The notes below the pieces were generated by a model, which saw only the letters and a list, made by a program, of their open reading frames with translations, made no database searches and was not told the origin of the DNA. From contig CAVJLN010000009.1 in assembly GCA_963650485.1 (NCBI GenBank), positions 7,275 to 71,274 of the forward strand: a stretch of DNA of 64,000 nucleotides, given 5' to 3'. Both the position numbers and the translations under genes were made by a program. The stretch's first letter is position 1; every line of letters starts with the position of its first letter. The stretch is from Suilimivivens sp963650485. GTDB lineage: Bacteria > Bacillota > Clostridia > Lachnospirales > Lachnospiraceae. This document shows positions 17,477-26,401 of this stretch, one piece after another.

Positions 17477-18707
17477 AATATAACCTTTCGTCCACTAAAA
17501 TTTTCTTCATCTTCTGTAAATCGCTGAGGGAAATCTCACTGTGATCCAGAATCCCACTCTCCAGCTTTCTCTTATAGATCGTCCGGATCAGCTTCTGGTA
17601 ATCGAGCTGCACATTCTTATCCTTGGAAAACAGATAGTCAATCGAGGAAATCATGGTATCCGCAAACAACAGTACAATGACCTCACGATCCACAAGCTGC
17701 TCTGTCGGGTTTAAGTATTGCTTTAATAATTCCCTGACCCGTAAGGGGATCTGATTCTCAATCAGGATCTGTTCTGCATTCTCCCAGTTATTCTCTCCCT
17801 TTAGCAGTCCGATCTTATGATAATACGCACATGCCTTTACCAGTGCATCATCCATCTGCAGCTGCTGGGCAATCCGGCTGCACAGATAAGCCGTATGGAT
17901 GGTATGATAATACTCCGGCTTCGAAGCGTTCTTTAACTCCACAAGCAGCGGACATTCCGGATCATTAATATCCATGTAAATATCTCTTGTCTTATAAATA
18001 AAGGTGAAACTGAAAAAATTCAAAATAATCAAAAGTAAAATCAGGCAGACCACCGTGTTGACGGCCGGAATAAGAAGCATCGGCAGATAAAACGGAAGCT
18101 GCTGATAAAGTACCTCTGGAATACAAAGGCACACAAACTGAATCAATAACGATAACAGCACAGGCAGCCAGATCCGGAAGCTTTCATCAATCGTGGAAAA
18201 AAATAAAATTCCGGCCATACCACCCACAAAGTATACAAAAAAAACAACCGGGTCCGAATCGCTCTGTAACAGCAGAGAAATCATCAGAAGGCTGCTTCCT
18301 GCCGCAAGTCCCGTGACCTCATTGCTAAAGAGCATCAGTCCTATGAAAATGGCAAGATACGGCCATCCTGACTTTGGAAGCAGAGGACAAAACAACGCTG
18401 CCGGCAAAAAGATACAGTATAACAATGTAAAACGCCATAAATTCCGTTCATTATTGTATAAAAATAATTGTAAAGCTCTGCTCTTTTCAATGGAAAAAAG
18501 GATTATCCCAGCGCCACAGGCCGCCAAAACGGCAATTCCAATAAGTTCCGTCCAGCTTCTGCCATAAAGATAGCCTGCTACCGTGGAAAGAAATACCGTA
18601 ATCATAAACAGCAGAATTTTCTGGAAGGTCTCTCCTCCCTTACTGCTGTCTTCGGTTTCCTCTGCCGCGATTATTTCGTTTTCCGCCGGACTGTTCTTTC
18701 GCTTCAT
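17460..18707 (-). CDS. PgpH/YqfF-like membrane HD-domain protein with altered HD motif
   Basis: A 415-residue protein in the position of the c-di-AMP phosphodiesterase PgpH (between phoH and ybeY). About seven or eight membrane helices occupy residues 30-235, followed by a cytosolic HD-type domain (about 262-400). Two things differ from classical PgpH: the large extracellular 7TMR-HDED domain is missing, and the signature His-Asp reads AYYHKIG, so Asp is replaced by Lys298 (codon AAG, 17816-17814). Part of the domain's other pattern survives (HTIHTAYLCS, LLFADTM). Catalysis is therefore doubtful. The start overlaps phoH by 68 bp and has a weak ribosome binding site, so the exact N-terminus is uncertain. 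Confidence 0.75.
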   Translation of the reverse strand: MKRKNSPAENEIIAAEETEDSSKGGETFQKILLFMITVFLSTVAGYLYGRSWTELIGIAVLAACGAGIILFSIEKSRALQLFLYNNERNLWRFTLLYCIFLPAALFCPLLPKSGWPYLAIFIGLMLFSNEVTGLAAGSSLLMISLLLQSDSDPVVFFVYFVGGMAGILFFSTIDESFRIWLPVLLSLLIQFVCLCIPEVLYQQLPFYLPMLLIPAVNTVVCLILLLIILNFFSFTFIYKTRDIYMDINDPECPLLVELKNASKPEYYHTIHTAYLCSRIAQQLQMDDALVKACAYYHKIGLLKGENNWENAEQILIENQIPLRVRELLKQYLNPTEQLVDREVIVLLFADTMISSIDYLFSKDKNVQLDYQKLIRTIYKRKLESGILDHSEISLSDLQKMKKILVDERLYYDFLR

Positions 18708-19653
18708 AATTTTCGTATGCCTTTACAATCTTTTGTACAAGTGGATGTCTCACAACATCACGGCTTGTCAGCTTACAAAATTCAATTCCTTCGATTTTTT
18801 GTAAGACTCTGGATGCCACGTCAAGTCCCGAAACGGTGCTCTGTGGCAAGTCCTTCTGTGTGGAGTCCCCGGTCACAATGACCTTCGATCCAAAACCGAT
18901 ACGTGTTAAAAACATCTTCATCTGCGCCGGTGTCGTATTCTGGGCTTCATCCAGAATAATATAGGCATTGTCCAGTGTCCGTCCACGCATATAAGCAAGA
19001 GGCGCAACTTCAATCAGTCCCTTTTCCATATTTTTAAGGAAGGTCTCTGCCCCCATAATCTGATACAGAGCATCATATAAAGGTCTTAAATACGGATCAA
19101 CCTTGCTTTGCAGATCTCCCGGAAGGAAACCTAATTTTTCTCCTGCTTCAATGGCAGGACGCGTTAAGATAATCCGTTCTACTTCCTGCTTCTTGAATGC
19201 GGTGATTGCCATTGCCATGGCAAGATAGGTCTTACCAGTACCGGCGGGACCCAAACCAAACACAATCATATTGTTGCGGATGGCATCCACATAAGCTTTC
19301 TGCCCTAGAGTTTTAGGCTTGATCGGCTTACCGGAAATGGTATGACAGATGCATTCCTTATCCATTTCCAGAATGACGCCGTCTTCCTCTTCTTCCTGGC
19401 TCATTGTAATCGCATAATCGACGTTCTGCTCTTCAATTTCATTTCCGCGCATTGCTAATTCCGCCAGATTCCGTAAGACGGATGTGGCTTTCTTCACATT
19501 CCGTTCATCTCCGGTAATCCGTACTTCTCCATTTCTGTCTGTAATTGCTACCCGGAATTCCCGTTCCAGCTTTTTCAGATAAGCATCAAACTGTCCGAAA
19601 ACATTTCGCTGCGCACTCAAAGGGATTTCCAGTCTCTGTTCAAATTCTTCCAC
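18640..19653 (-). CDS. phoH: PhoH-like ATPase
   Basis: A 337-residue cytosolic P-loop NTPase. A KH-like/RNA-binding N-terminal region (about 1-100) is followed by Walker A GPAGTGKTYLA (about residue 136), Walker B YIILDEAQNTTPAQMK and the GDSTQKDLP motif. The start is GTG 19653 with GGAG 8 bp upstream. The Arg/Gln-rich tail extends 68 bp into the next gene. The synteny yqfC-yqfD-phoH-HD-ybeY supports the assignment. Function in RNA metabolism is suspected in the family but not settled. Confidence 0.92.
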   Translation of the reverse strand: MEEFEQRLEIPLSAQRNVFGQFDAYLKKLEREFRVAITDRNGEVRITGDERNVKKATSVLRNLAELAMRGNEIEEQNVDYAITMSQEEEEDGVILEMDKECICHTISGKPIKPKTLGQKAYVDAIRNNMIVFGLGPAGTGKTYLAMAMAITAFKKQEVERIILTRPAIEAGEKLGFLPGDLQSKVDPYLRPLYDALYQIMGAETFLKNMEKGLIEVAPLAYMRGRTLDNAYIILDEAQNTTPAQMKMFLTRIGFGSKVIVTGDSTQKDLPQSTVSGLDVASRVLQKIEGIEFCKLTSRDVVRHPLVQKIVKAYENYEAKEQSGGKRNNRGRGNRRQQ

Positions 19654-19672
19654 GATGTTTACTCCGTAACCT

Positions 19673-20920
19673 CTACGCCGGTTCTTCCGCGCTCTGTTCT
19701 TGGATCTCGCCGGTTACGGTTTCCTGTAATACTCCCGCCGGTTCAATCAGAAGAAGCTCTGCCTCCATCTTCCATTTTTTCTCGTTCTTTTTCATTGTAA
19801 CATTTTTTCCGGTAATTTGTACCCCTTTTTCCTCTAAAGTTTGTATAATTTTTAGAATTTTATGTGCAAAAATTTCTTTTATCTCATCTTTCGTATAATT
19901 TTCTTCACTTCCCGTATATTCCCGTATGGTTTCACTCCCGTAATAGACGGGAAGATGAAAGGTATGAAACAAAATTACTTCCTTTTTCTGCTCTAACTGG
20001 TCATATTCCTCATACGGGATTCCGAAAATGGAAAGCCGTATCCGGTGTGCGCCGATTTCTACAAAGCTCCGCTTCTTTTCCCGTCCGGAGTAATTCTTTT
20101 CCCGGTAAAACAGCGGCACCTCTTCCACGTAGGTTTTCCGGCATTCCAGCATAATATCCGCATCCGCTTTACAGAACTCATACCGGCGTACCGTTCCGTC
20201 CTCTGACAGGATCGGGATCGCTCCCTGTACCAGAATATCGCCCTTTTTAACCTCCTGCCCCTCCTGTACCAGCGGAACTCCGCTTCTTGTCACAATTGAA
20301 ACGATCGTCCCATCCGCCTGTGACACAAGATCAAACCCCTGCTCAGCTGCCTGCTCCTGTTCCCCAGGCTGATCATTTTCCTTAAGAAGCTCATTTTCTT
20401 TAATCCGGATGAGGAGTTTACTGCCATCCACTTTTACCGATGTCCAAGTTACAATTGGAAACTCATTCCGGATTGCCTTTTCCAGATCTTCCACCGACAC
20501 CTTGTTTTTTTTCATTCCATGTATAATCCCGTACTCTGTCAGGAAATCCATGAAGACATCCTCGGTAATATAATAATTCCCCGTAAGCTGAATCATCCAG
20601 ATGTGAGCAGACATCAACAGCCAGAATCCCAGGCTGATAATGATTCCCGCTAAAAATACCTTTCTTTTTTTCATTCCCACAGAAAGAAAAGGTAGTCCGA
20701 AACGTTCCGTAACGACTACCTTTGTGCCTGTTTTTCTTGTAAAGCCTTTGATTCTGTAAAAATCGGAAAGCCCGATTTTCATGGCATAATATGTTTCATG
20801 GATCTGGATATCCCACAAAAAGATCTGATGATTACTACACAGATTGATAAAGCGCTCCGGAGCATTTCCACATACCCGGATCAGCAGATATCCCTTCAAG
20901 AAACGGATGAACTGCAACAT
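19673..20920 (-). CDS. yqfD: Sporulation protein YqfD
   Basis: A 415-residue single-pass membrane protein from ATG 20920, which has GGGAGGG at 7-bp spacing; a longer frame from 20974 is less likely. A transmembrane helix is near residues 75-95 (VFLAGIIISLGFWLLMSA). The C-terminal half shows family blocks such as IVSIVTRSGVPLVQEGQEVK, ILVQGAIPI and IGAHRIRLSIFGIPYEEYDQ. YqfD is made in the mother cell under sigma-E in Bacillus and is needed for sporulation; its biochemical role is unknown. The yqfC gene is 25 bp upstream. Confidence 0.88.
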   Translation of the reverse strand: MLQFIRFLKGYLLIRVCGNAPERFINLCSNHQIFLWDIQIHETYYAMKIGLSDFYRIKGFTRKTGTKVVVTERFGLPFLSVGMKKRKVFLAGIIISLGFWLLMSAHIWMIQLTGNYYITEDVFMDFLTEYGIIHGMKKNKVSVEDLEKAIRNEFPIVTWTSVKVDGSKLLIRIKENELLKENDQPGEQEQAAEQGFDLVSQADGTIVSIVTRSGVPLVQEGQEVKKGDILVQGAIPILSEDGTVRRYEFCKADADIMLECRKTYVEEVPLFYREKNYSGREKKRSFVEIGAHRIRLSIFGIPYEEYDQLEQKKEVILFHTFHLPVYYGSETIREYTGSEENYTKDEIKEIFAHKILKIIQTLEEKGVQITGKNVTMKKNEKKWKMEAELLLIEPAGVLQETVTGEIQEQSAEEPA

Positions 20921-20945
20921 GACCGATCCCTCCCATACCTTTGTA

Positions 20946-21242
20946 TCAATTTCCCATATACCGGACGTTTTCAATCCATCCGCTGATCTTCATATCCTCA
21001 TTGGTATAGTATAGAATATTCAGCCGCTTTCCGCAGATCTCAATCTTACCGTTTTTACCCTGCAGCATAATTCTGCAGTCTGTGTATTCAATAATTCCTT
21101 TATAATTTTCGACAAACACATCACGGTTTCCCGTAATGGTGACAATGGATGCTCCCAGTACCGAATCCTTCGGCAGCTTCAGGGATTCGACCATGTGTTC
21201 ACGTTTTGATACTGTTTTCATTTCTTCCGGTTTTTTTCTCAT
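20946..21242 (-). CDS. yqfC: Sporulation protein YqfC (YabP-like)
   Basis: A 98-residue protein of the YabP/YqfC family: KLPKDSVLGASIVTITGNRDVFVENYKGIIEYTD is the characteristic beta-rich core. No membrane segment. It is the first gene of the sporulation pair with yqfD. The ATG at 21242 abuts a perfect palindrome (21242-21258), and an internal ATG at 21221 is an alternative start. Confidence 0.88.
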   Translation of the reverse strand: MRKKPEEMKTVSKREHMVESLKLPKDSVLGASIVTITGNRDVFVENYKGIIEYTDCRIMLQGKNGKIEICGKRLNILYYTNEDMKISGWIENVRYMGN

Positions 21243-21258
21243 GTCATACTATATGACA
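21242..21258. promoter_or_regulatory. Palindrome at the yqfC start; possible sigma-E promoter region
   Basis: TGTCATA-CTA-TATGACA, perfect 7-bp arms with a 3-bp spacer, overlapping the last base of the yqfC start codon. On the minus strand, CATATAGT here and GTCATAG 15 bp further upstream vaguely resemble sigma-E -10/-35 elements. Operator or promoter status is uncertain. Confidence 0.3.
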
Positions 21259-21276
21259 AAACCGGAAATGCTATGA

Positions 21277-22581
21277 CTATTTCACCACATCCAGAATGAC
21301 ATTCTGTTCCTGTGCTTCTTCCGGTCCGATGTGATATGCCTGCTGCAATCTTGTCATTGCTTCTTCCAACTTCTGACTGTCATTGGCAAAGACTTCTGCC
21401 AAGACATCACCCTTATGCACATATTTTCCGACTTTCTGAACGAGACGGATTCCCACAGATAAATCAATCCGGCTTTCCTTCGTCTCGCGGCCTCCACCTA
21501 AAATCAGAGAACAAATTCCTACTTCATCGCAGACAATCTTCTGAATGTAACCCTCAACCGGCGCAAGAAGTTCTTTCCGGAGCTTTGCACAGGGGAGCTT
21601 TTCCGGCTCATACACATAGCTTTCGTCCCCACCCTGAGCTTTCACGAATTCCGCAAGCTTCCGAAGAGCACTTCCATTTTCAACCACCTGGGCGAGCATC
21701 CTTCTTGCCGTTTCTTCCTTATCAGCCTTACCTCCGGCAATCAACATATAGCTTCCAAGAGTCATCACAAGCTCCGTAAAATCCTCAGGTCCCTTTCCAT
21801 TTAAGGTATCGATAGCCTCCCGAACCTCAAGTGCATTGCCAACCGTATTACCAAGCGGCTGATCCATATTGGAAACGACAGCAATTGTCTTTCTTCCGGC
21901 ATTCATTCCAAGCTGCACCATTTCTTTGGCAAGAATAAGTGCATCTTCCCTTGTCTTCATAAAGGCGCCGCTCCCTGTTTTGACATCCAATACAATCGCA
22001 TCGGCTCCTGCCGCAAGCTTTTTACTCATAATCGAAGAAGCAATCAGCGACATCTGATCCACGGTTGCCGTTACATCACGGAGGGCATAGAGCTTTTTAT
22101 CTGCCGGAGCCAGGTTCTTTGTCTGTCCCATAATGGAAATTCCAATAGTGTTCACATGATCAATAAATTCCTCCGTGGAAATTCCGGTCGAAAATCCGGG
22201 GAAACTCTCTAACTTGTCAATCGTTCCTCCGGTGTGTCCGAGTCCCCGCCCGCTCATCTTGGCAATTTTGACACCACAGGCAGCCACCATCGGGGTCAGG
22301 GCAAGTGAAGTCTTATCGCCGACACCGCCGGTACTGTGCTTATCTACCTTTACACCCTGTATTCCGGACAGATCCAGCATTTCTCCGCTTTCTGCCATCG
22401 CCATGGTCAGATGCAGGGTTTCTTCTTCGCTCATTCCCTGAAAATAAATAGCCATCATCATGGCAGACATCTGATAATCCGGGATACGGTCCAGTGTGTA
22501 TTCCGTAATCATGTCCCGTATTTCATCCTCGGACAGTGCGTGCCCGTTTCGCTTCTTCATAATCAGATCATACATTCTCAT
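21277..22581 (-). CDS. pdp: Pyrimidine-nucleoside phosphorylase
   Basis: A 434-residue enzyme that phosphorolyses thymidine/uridine to base plus (deoxy)ribose-1-phosphate. The thymidine phosphorylase family signature MSGRGLGHTGGTIDKLES is complete, and KVDKHSTGGVGDKTSL binds phosphate. The start MRMYDLIMKKRNGHALSEDEI is the family norm, with AGGGG 8 bp upstream of ATG 22581. It is separated from rlmH upstream by the tandem-hairpin array, which would form part of its leader if cotranscribed. Confidence 0.94.
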   Translation of the reverse strand: MRMYDLIMKKRNGHALSEDEIRDMITEYTLDRIPDYQMSAMMMAIYFQGMSEEETLHLTMAMAESGEMLDLSGIQGVKVDKHSTGGVGDKTSLALTPMVAACGVKIAKMSGRGLGHTGGTIDKLESFPGFSTGISTEEFIDHVNTIGISIMGQTKNLAPADKKLYALRDVTATVDQMSLIASSIMSKKLAAGADAIVLDVKTGSGAFMKTREDALILAKEMVQLGMNAGRKTIAVVSNMDQPLGNTVGNALEVREAIDTLNGKGPEDFTELVMTLGSYMLIAGGKADKEETARRMLAQVVENGSALRKLAEFVKAQGGDESYVYEPEKLPCAKLRKELLAPVEGYIQKIVCDEVGICSLILGGGRETKESRIDLSVGIRLVQKVGKYVHKGDVLAEVFANDSQKLEEAMTRLQQAYHIGPEEAQEQNVILDVVK

Positions 22582-22601
22582 GCTTATTTCCCCTGCTTAA
22601 A

Positions 22602-22830
22602 CCTGTTCACTAAATTCGAGTTTCGTTATTACTCGCTCTCATTAAGTGTCCATGTATTGTTCGTACTAAATTCGAACTTCGCTATTGCTCGTTCTCATTA
22701 AGTACTCTACTTATACCTGTTCACTAAATTCGAACTTCACTATCGCTTGTTCTCATTAAGTGTCCATGTATCGTTCACACTAAATTCGAGCTTCGTTATC
22801 ACTTGCTCTTATTAAGTGTTCTACTTATGG
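22602..22830. repeat. Four tandem 56-58 bp hairpin repeats
   Basis: Four copies of a unit starting ACTAAATTCGA (unit cores begin at 22611, 22667, 22725 and 22781). Each unit is an imperfect hairpin: ACTAAATTC pairs with the later TCATTAAGT. The inner stem covaries between copies: GAAC/GTTC in units 2 and 3, GAGC/GCTC in unit 4, and GAGT/GCTC (one wobble) in unit 1. Linkers alternate between two types, so the array looks like a duplicated dimer. It starts just past the pdp start and reaches into the rlmH stop region. No open reading frame and no unique spacers. Confidence 0.8.
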
Positions 22831-23300
22831 TAAGGTTCTCCGTTGATAATACGATATCCACGGTAAATCTGTTCCAACAGAATGACTCTCATCAACTGAT
22901 GTGGGAAGGTCATCTTTGAAAAACTCAGCTTCCAGCCGGATACCTTCGAGACCTTCTCATGAAGTCCTAAGGATCCACCAATCACAAACTGGATATGGCT
23001 CACTCCCTCGACACCCATCTGTTCGATTTTCTGTGCAAAGGCAACCGAATCCATCTGTTTTCCTTCGATTTCCAAAGTAACTACCGGATCATCCAGCCGG
23101 AGATTTTTCAAAATGCGTTCCGCTTCTTTCTCACGGATCTGATCCTCAACAACTGTACTTGCGCCATCCGGCGTTTTTTCATCCGCAACTTCGATCACCT
23201 GCAGCTTACAATAACGGCTGAGCCGTTTTTCGTACTCTGCAATGGCATCCCGCAGATATTTTTCTTTTACCTTTCCTACACAAACAATGGTGATTTTCAT
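22821..23300 (-). CDS. rlmH: 23S rRNA pseudouridine-1915 N3-methyltransferase
   Basis: A 159-residue SPOUT-fold enzyme using S-adenosylmethionine. The knot region FVIGGSLGLHEKVSK and the C-terminal MTFPHQLMRVILLEQIYRGY...GEPYHK are signature segments and the length is exactly that of the family. Its last bases run into the tandem-hairpin array. It overlaps the upstream zinc-ribbon gene by 4 bp. Confidence 0.95.
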   Translation of the reverse strand: MKITIVCVGKVKEKYLRDAIAEYEKRLSRYCKLQVIEVADEKTPDGASTVVEDQIREKEAERILKNLRLDDPVVTLEIEGKQMDSVAFAQKIEQMGVEGVSHIQFVIGGSLGLHEKVSKVSGWKLSFSKMTFPHQLMRVILLEQIYRGYRIINGEPYHK

Positions 23301-23956
23301 TCCTTATCCTGCTTTTCAAAAAGTTCGGGATACATTTCTTCTACGAGGCGTTCCACATACGCTTCATCCAGATTCATAAACTGCTTCTGAATTGCTCCTT
23401 TTACAACCTCAAAGCGCTGGAAATACTTTAATTCCTCCGAAATGGATGCATCGAAGCATAACGATTCATCGATGGTTTCTTTATGCAGATTTTGCAGACA
23501 CCATTTGCAGATTTCGGCAGTCAGATTATTTTCTTTTGCAGCACGCTTTTTAAACAGCTTGAAATTACGCAGGGAAACAATACCCATTACCAGAAATAAA
23601 AGGAACATCACTCCCATGACACCGCTGATCATATACTTGCTGAAAACTGCCATATGAATCGGAATAATTCCAAAAAAGAACAATACAACAGCAATAAGAC
23701 CTGCTGTTCCGACAGATAATAAGGTGTAGGCCGAGGTGCGGTTTTCTTCTGCACGTTCCTCGTTATTCACGTATACTCCATGAACAACCGGTTTCACTTC
23801 TTCCTCGTCAAATTCAAACGATGGACTTTCCGGGAGAGACTCTTCAAATCTCTCCTCCGGTTCATCCGTAAGATGATCCACCAGCTCGCAGCCGCAATCG
23901 GCACACCGGTCAACACCTTCTACATACTCACACTTACATTTGGGACACCATGCCAT
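23297..23956 (-). CDS. Zinc-ribbon membrane protein of unknown function
   Basis: 219 residues from ATG 23956 (GGGGGTG 7 bp upstream; a start two codons earlier is possible). An N-terminal zinc ribbon CPKCKCEYVEGVDRCADCGC is followed by an acidic linker, two membrane helices at about 75-100 and 110-130, and a C-terminal helical region (FQRFEVVKGAIQKQFMNLD). No recognised catalytic domain. Similar zinc-ribbon plus two-helix proteins are common in Lachnospiraceae. It shares an operon with rlmH. Confidence 0.7.
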   Translation of the reverse strand: MAWCPKCKCEYVEGVDRCADCGCELVDHLTDEPEERFEESLPESPSFEFDEEEVKPVVHGVYVNNEERAEENRTSAYTLLSVGTAGLIAVVLFFFGIIPIHMAVFSKYMISGVMGVMFLLFLVMGIVSLRNFKLFKKRAAKENNLTAEICKWCLQNLHKETIDESLCFDASISEELKYFQRFEVVKGAIQKQFMNLDEAYVERLVEEMYPELFEKQDKE

Positions 23957-23982
23957 ACCCATTCACCCCCATGAATAGTATT

Positions 23983-25005
23983 TTAGTTTTCACCTCGGAT
24001 GTAGCACTTCACACCCCAGTTCTGATTCTCATTGTCCGACAACCAGATGAAATTCTGTTCGTCTTCCGTATCAACCAGTGCCGGTCTGCATCCCTGCTTG
24101 TCCTTCTCCTTGGAAAGATATACAAAACTTCCCATCTTCGCAGTTGCATTCCATTCTTCAAAGTTCTTCTTCTGATCAATCGTTGTTATATAAACTGTTC
24201 CGTCTAAGAGTCCCTGCTTATATGTTCCGATGAAATTGGAATAATAACGGGTATCCTTCTGCAGACACTCCATTACAAAATCATAATGCTCGGAACCGCT
24301 TCCATCCGGAAGATCGTTCTTAAAGCTTCCTGAATACTGGTGAAACAGATAAACATCCTTCGAATTTGCAGAAGCATGGATATGGTAATGCATCCAGCGG
24401 CCTTCTCCCTCGCGGACACCATTCTTCCACGCACCATAATAGTACTGGTTGTCTGCATAAACTGCAATTCCCGTACCATTAGGCTTTCCATCTGTATTCG
24501 TTTCACCGGCATAATAGAACTTGTTCGTTCCCTTTAACTGATACGACATAGCGCGGAAGCGATCGAGATTTGCAAGATCATCCAGTGCTTTCTGGTTTCC
24601 CTGTTCCCAGTAAGACATCATTTCCTTTAACTGTGCCTGGGTATCAAATTTTACTTTACTAAAATCCAGAGTTTCCTCTTCCGGATCCGGCGTTGCCGTT
24701 GCATCCGCCTCCGGTGTCGTCTCCGGGAAAACCGTAACTTCCGGAGACTCTGTGTCCGTCGATGCATCCTCGTCTGCTGTCGGAACCACGGATGCAGACG
24801 GTGAAGATACGATAATCTCTGTGGAAACTGCATCCTGCGGCGACTCATCCGGCTTTTGATTCTTATTCCTGTTGACGACAAAGGTAATCAGTAAAATCAC
24901 GATAATCAACAGAATCGGTACGATTTTAATGAGAATCTGGATCTTGTCCTCTTTCGTCAGCTTATCCTCCTGAGAATCCTCAGAATCATTAAAGAAATTT
25001 TTCAT
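23983..25005 (-). CDS. Membrane-anchored MORN-repeat protein
   Basis: 340 residues: a cytosolic Glu/Asp/Lys-rich N-terminus, one transmembrane helix at about 28-45, a Thr/Ser/Pro-rich spacer (about 55-115) of the kind that crosses the cell wall, and a C-terminal domain with at least three MORN-type repeats (YYYGAWKNGVREGEGRWMHY, YSGSFKNDLPDGSGSEHY, FIGTYKQGLLDGTVY). No catalytic residues are recognisable. It lies 10 bp downstream of nfnB, but a link to redox metabolism is not obvious. Confidence 0.75.
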   Translation of the reverse strand: MKNFFNDSEDSQEDKLTKEDKIQILIKIVPILLIIVILLITFVVNRNKNQKPDESPQDAVSTEIIVSSPSASVVPTADEDASTDTESPEVTVFPETTPEADATATPDPEEETLDFSKVKFDTQAQLKEMMSYWEQGNQKALDDLANLDRFRAMSYQLKGTNKFYYAGETNTDGKPNGTGIAVYADNQYYYGAWKNGVREGEGRWMHYHIHASANSKDVYLFHQYSGSFKNDLPDGSGSEHYDFVMECLQKDTRYYSNFIGTYKQGLLDGTVYITTIDQKKNFEEWNATAKMGSFVYLSKEKDKQGCRPALVDTEDEQNFIWLSDNENQNWGVKCYIRGEN

Positions 25006-25015
25006 ACTTTTCTCT

Positions 25016-26401
25016 CTATCTATTGCTCAGATACTCATCAATTCCCTTAGCTGCGGTCTTTCCTGCTCCCATGGCAAGAATAACGGTAGCAGCTCCAGTT
25101 ACGGCATCACCACCGGCATATACACCTTCCTTCGTGGTCTTTCCGCAGTCTTCCTCAGCAATAATACATTTGCGCTTGTTGATCTCAAGTCCCTTTGTTG
25201 TAGAGGAAATGAGCGGGTTCGGAGAAGTTCCGAGAGACATGATGACAGTATCTACATCGATCACAAATTCGGATCCCGGTACTTCTACAGGTCTTCTTCT
25301 TCCGGATTCATCGGGTTCACCAAGTTCCATCTTAATGCACTTAATGCCATTTACCCATCCCTTTTCATCCTCAAGAATTTCTACCGGATTGGTCAGAAGA
25401 TCAAAAATAATTCCTTCTTCCTTAGCGTGATGTACTTCTTCCACACGTGCCGGAAGCTCTTCTTCACTTCGACGATATACAATATGTACCTCTGCTCCGA
25501 GACGGAGGGCAGTTCTGGCTGAATCCATGGCTACGTTACCGCCACCTACAACGGCTACCTTCTTACCATGCATGATCGGTGTATTGGAATCCTCACGGAA
25601 GGCCTTCATCAGGTTGCTCCTGGTTAAGTATTCGTTTGCGGAAAATACACCGTTTGCCTGTTCTCCCGGAATACCCATGAATTTCGGGAGTCCGGCTCCG
25701 GAGCCGATAAATACGGCATCATATCCTTCTTCCTCTAACAGTTCATCAATGGTAACAGACTTTCCGACAACAACGTTTGTTTCAATCTTAACACCCAGAG
25801 ATTTTACATTTTCGATTTCCCTGGCAACAACCTTGGTCTTCGGAAGACGGAATTCCGGAATGCCATAAACCAGTACACCGCCCGGCTCATGTAAAGCTTC
25901 AAAAATAGTGACCTCATATCCCATCTTGGCAAGGTCTCCGGCACAGGTAAGTCCTGCAGGACCGGAACCGATCACAGCCACCTTCTTACCGTTTTTCTTT
26001 TCTGCACCCTGCGGCTTGATTCCGGCTTCTCTTGCAGAGTCTGCAACGAAACGTTCCAGCTTACCGATGGAAATTGGCTCGCCCTTGATACCACGGATAC
26101 ACTTTCCTTCGCACTGGCTCTCCTGCGGACAGACACGTCCGCATACAGCAGGAAGTGCGGAAGATTCGCTGATGACCTGATAAGCGCCTTCCACATCGCC
26201 ATCCTTAACCTTTTCAATAAAGCCGGGGATATTGATGGATACCGGACATCCCTTGATACACTGTGCGTTCTTACAGTTGATACATCTGGAAGCCTCTTCC
26301 ATGGCTTCTTCTTTGTTATACCCTAAACATACTTCTTCAAAATTCGTAGCCCGAACCTTTGGATCCTGCTCCCGAACCGGTGTTTTCTTTAATACGTCCA
26401 T
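25016..26401 (-). CDS. nfnB: NfnB-type NADPH oxidoreductase subunit (glutamate synthase small-subunit family)
   Basis: A 461-residue iron-sulfur flavoprotein. N-terminal cysteine motifs CINCKNAQCIKGCPV and CGRVCPQESQCEGKC bind two 4Fe-4S clusters. FAD and NADPH Rossmann motifs follow (VAVIGSGPAGLTCAGDLAKMG, VAVVGGGNVAMDSARTALRLG). The family includes GltD, but no large glutamate synthase gene is nearby. The gene upstream encodes the NfnA-type partner, and the ATG of nfnB overlaps the nfnA stop (TAATG). Together they would be the bifurcating NADH-dependent reduced ferredoxin:NADP oxidoreductase. Good ribosome binding site (GGAGGTGACAAATA). Confidence 0.88.
   Translation of the reverse strand: MDVLKKTPVREQDPKVRATNFEEVCLGYNKEEAMEEASRCINCKNAQCIKGCPVSINIPGFIEKVKDGDVEGAYQVISESSALPAVCGRVCPQESQCEGKCIRGIKGEPISIGKLERFVADSAREAGIKPQGAEKKNGKKVAVIGSGPAGLTCAGDLAKMGYEVTIFEALHEPGGVLVYGIPEFRLPKTKVVAREIENVKSLGVKIETNVVVGKSVTIDELLEEEGYDAVFIGSGAGLPKFMGIPGEQANGVFSANEYLTRSNLMKAFREDSNTPIMHGKKVAVVGGGNVAMDSARTALRLGAEVHIVYRRSEEELPARVEEVHHAKEEGIIFDLLTNPVEILEDEKGWVNGIKCIKMELGEPDESGRRRPVEVPGSEFVIDVDTVIMSLGTSPNPLISSTTKGLEINKRKCIIAEEDCGKTTKEGVYAGGDAVTGAATVILAMGAGKTAAKGIDEYLSNR

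Noticed and set aside
22602..22830. Short regularly spaced repeats suggesting a CRISPR array
   Set aside because: The whole unit including the linkers is repeated and each unit is itself a hairpin. There are no unique spacers and no cas genes.
25016..26401. Glutamate synthase small subunit (GltD)
   Set aside because: The sequence family fits, but there is no gltB nearby and the gene overlaps an NfnA-type partner, so Nfn is the better reading.
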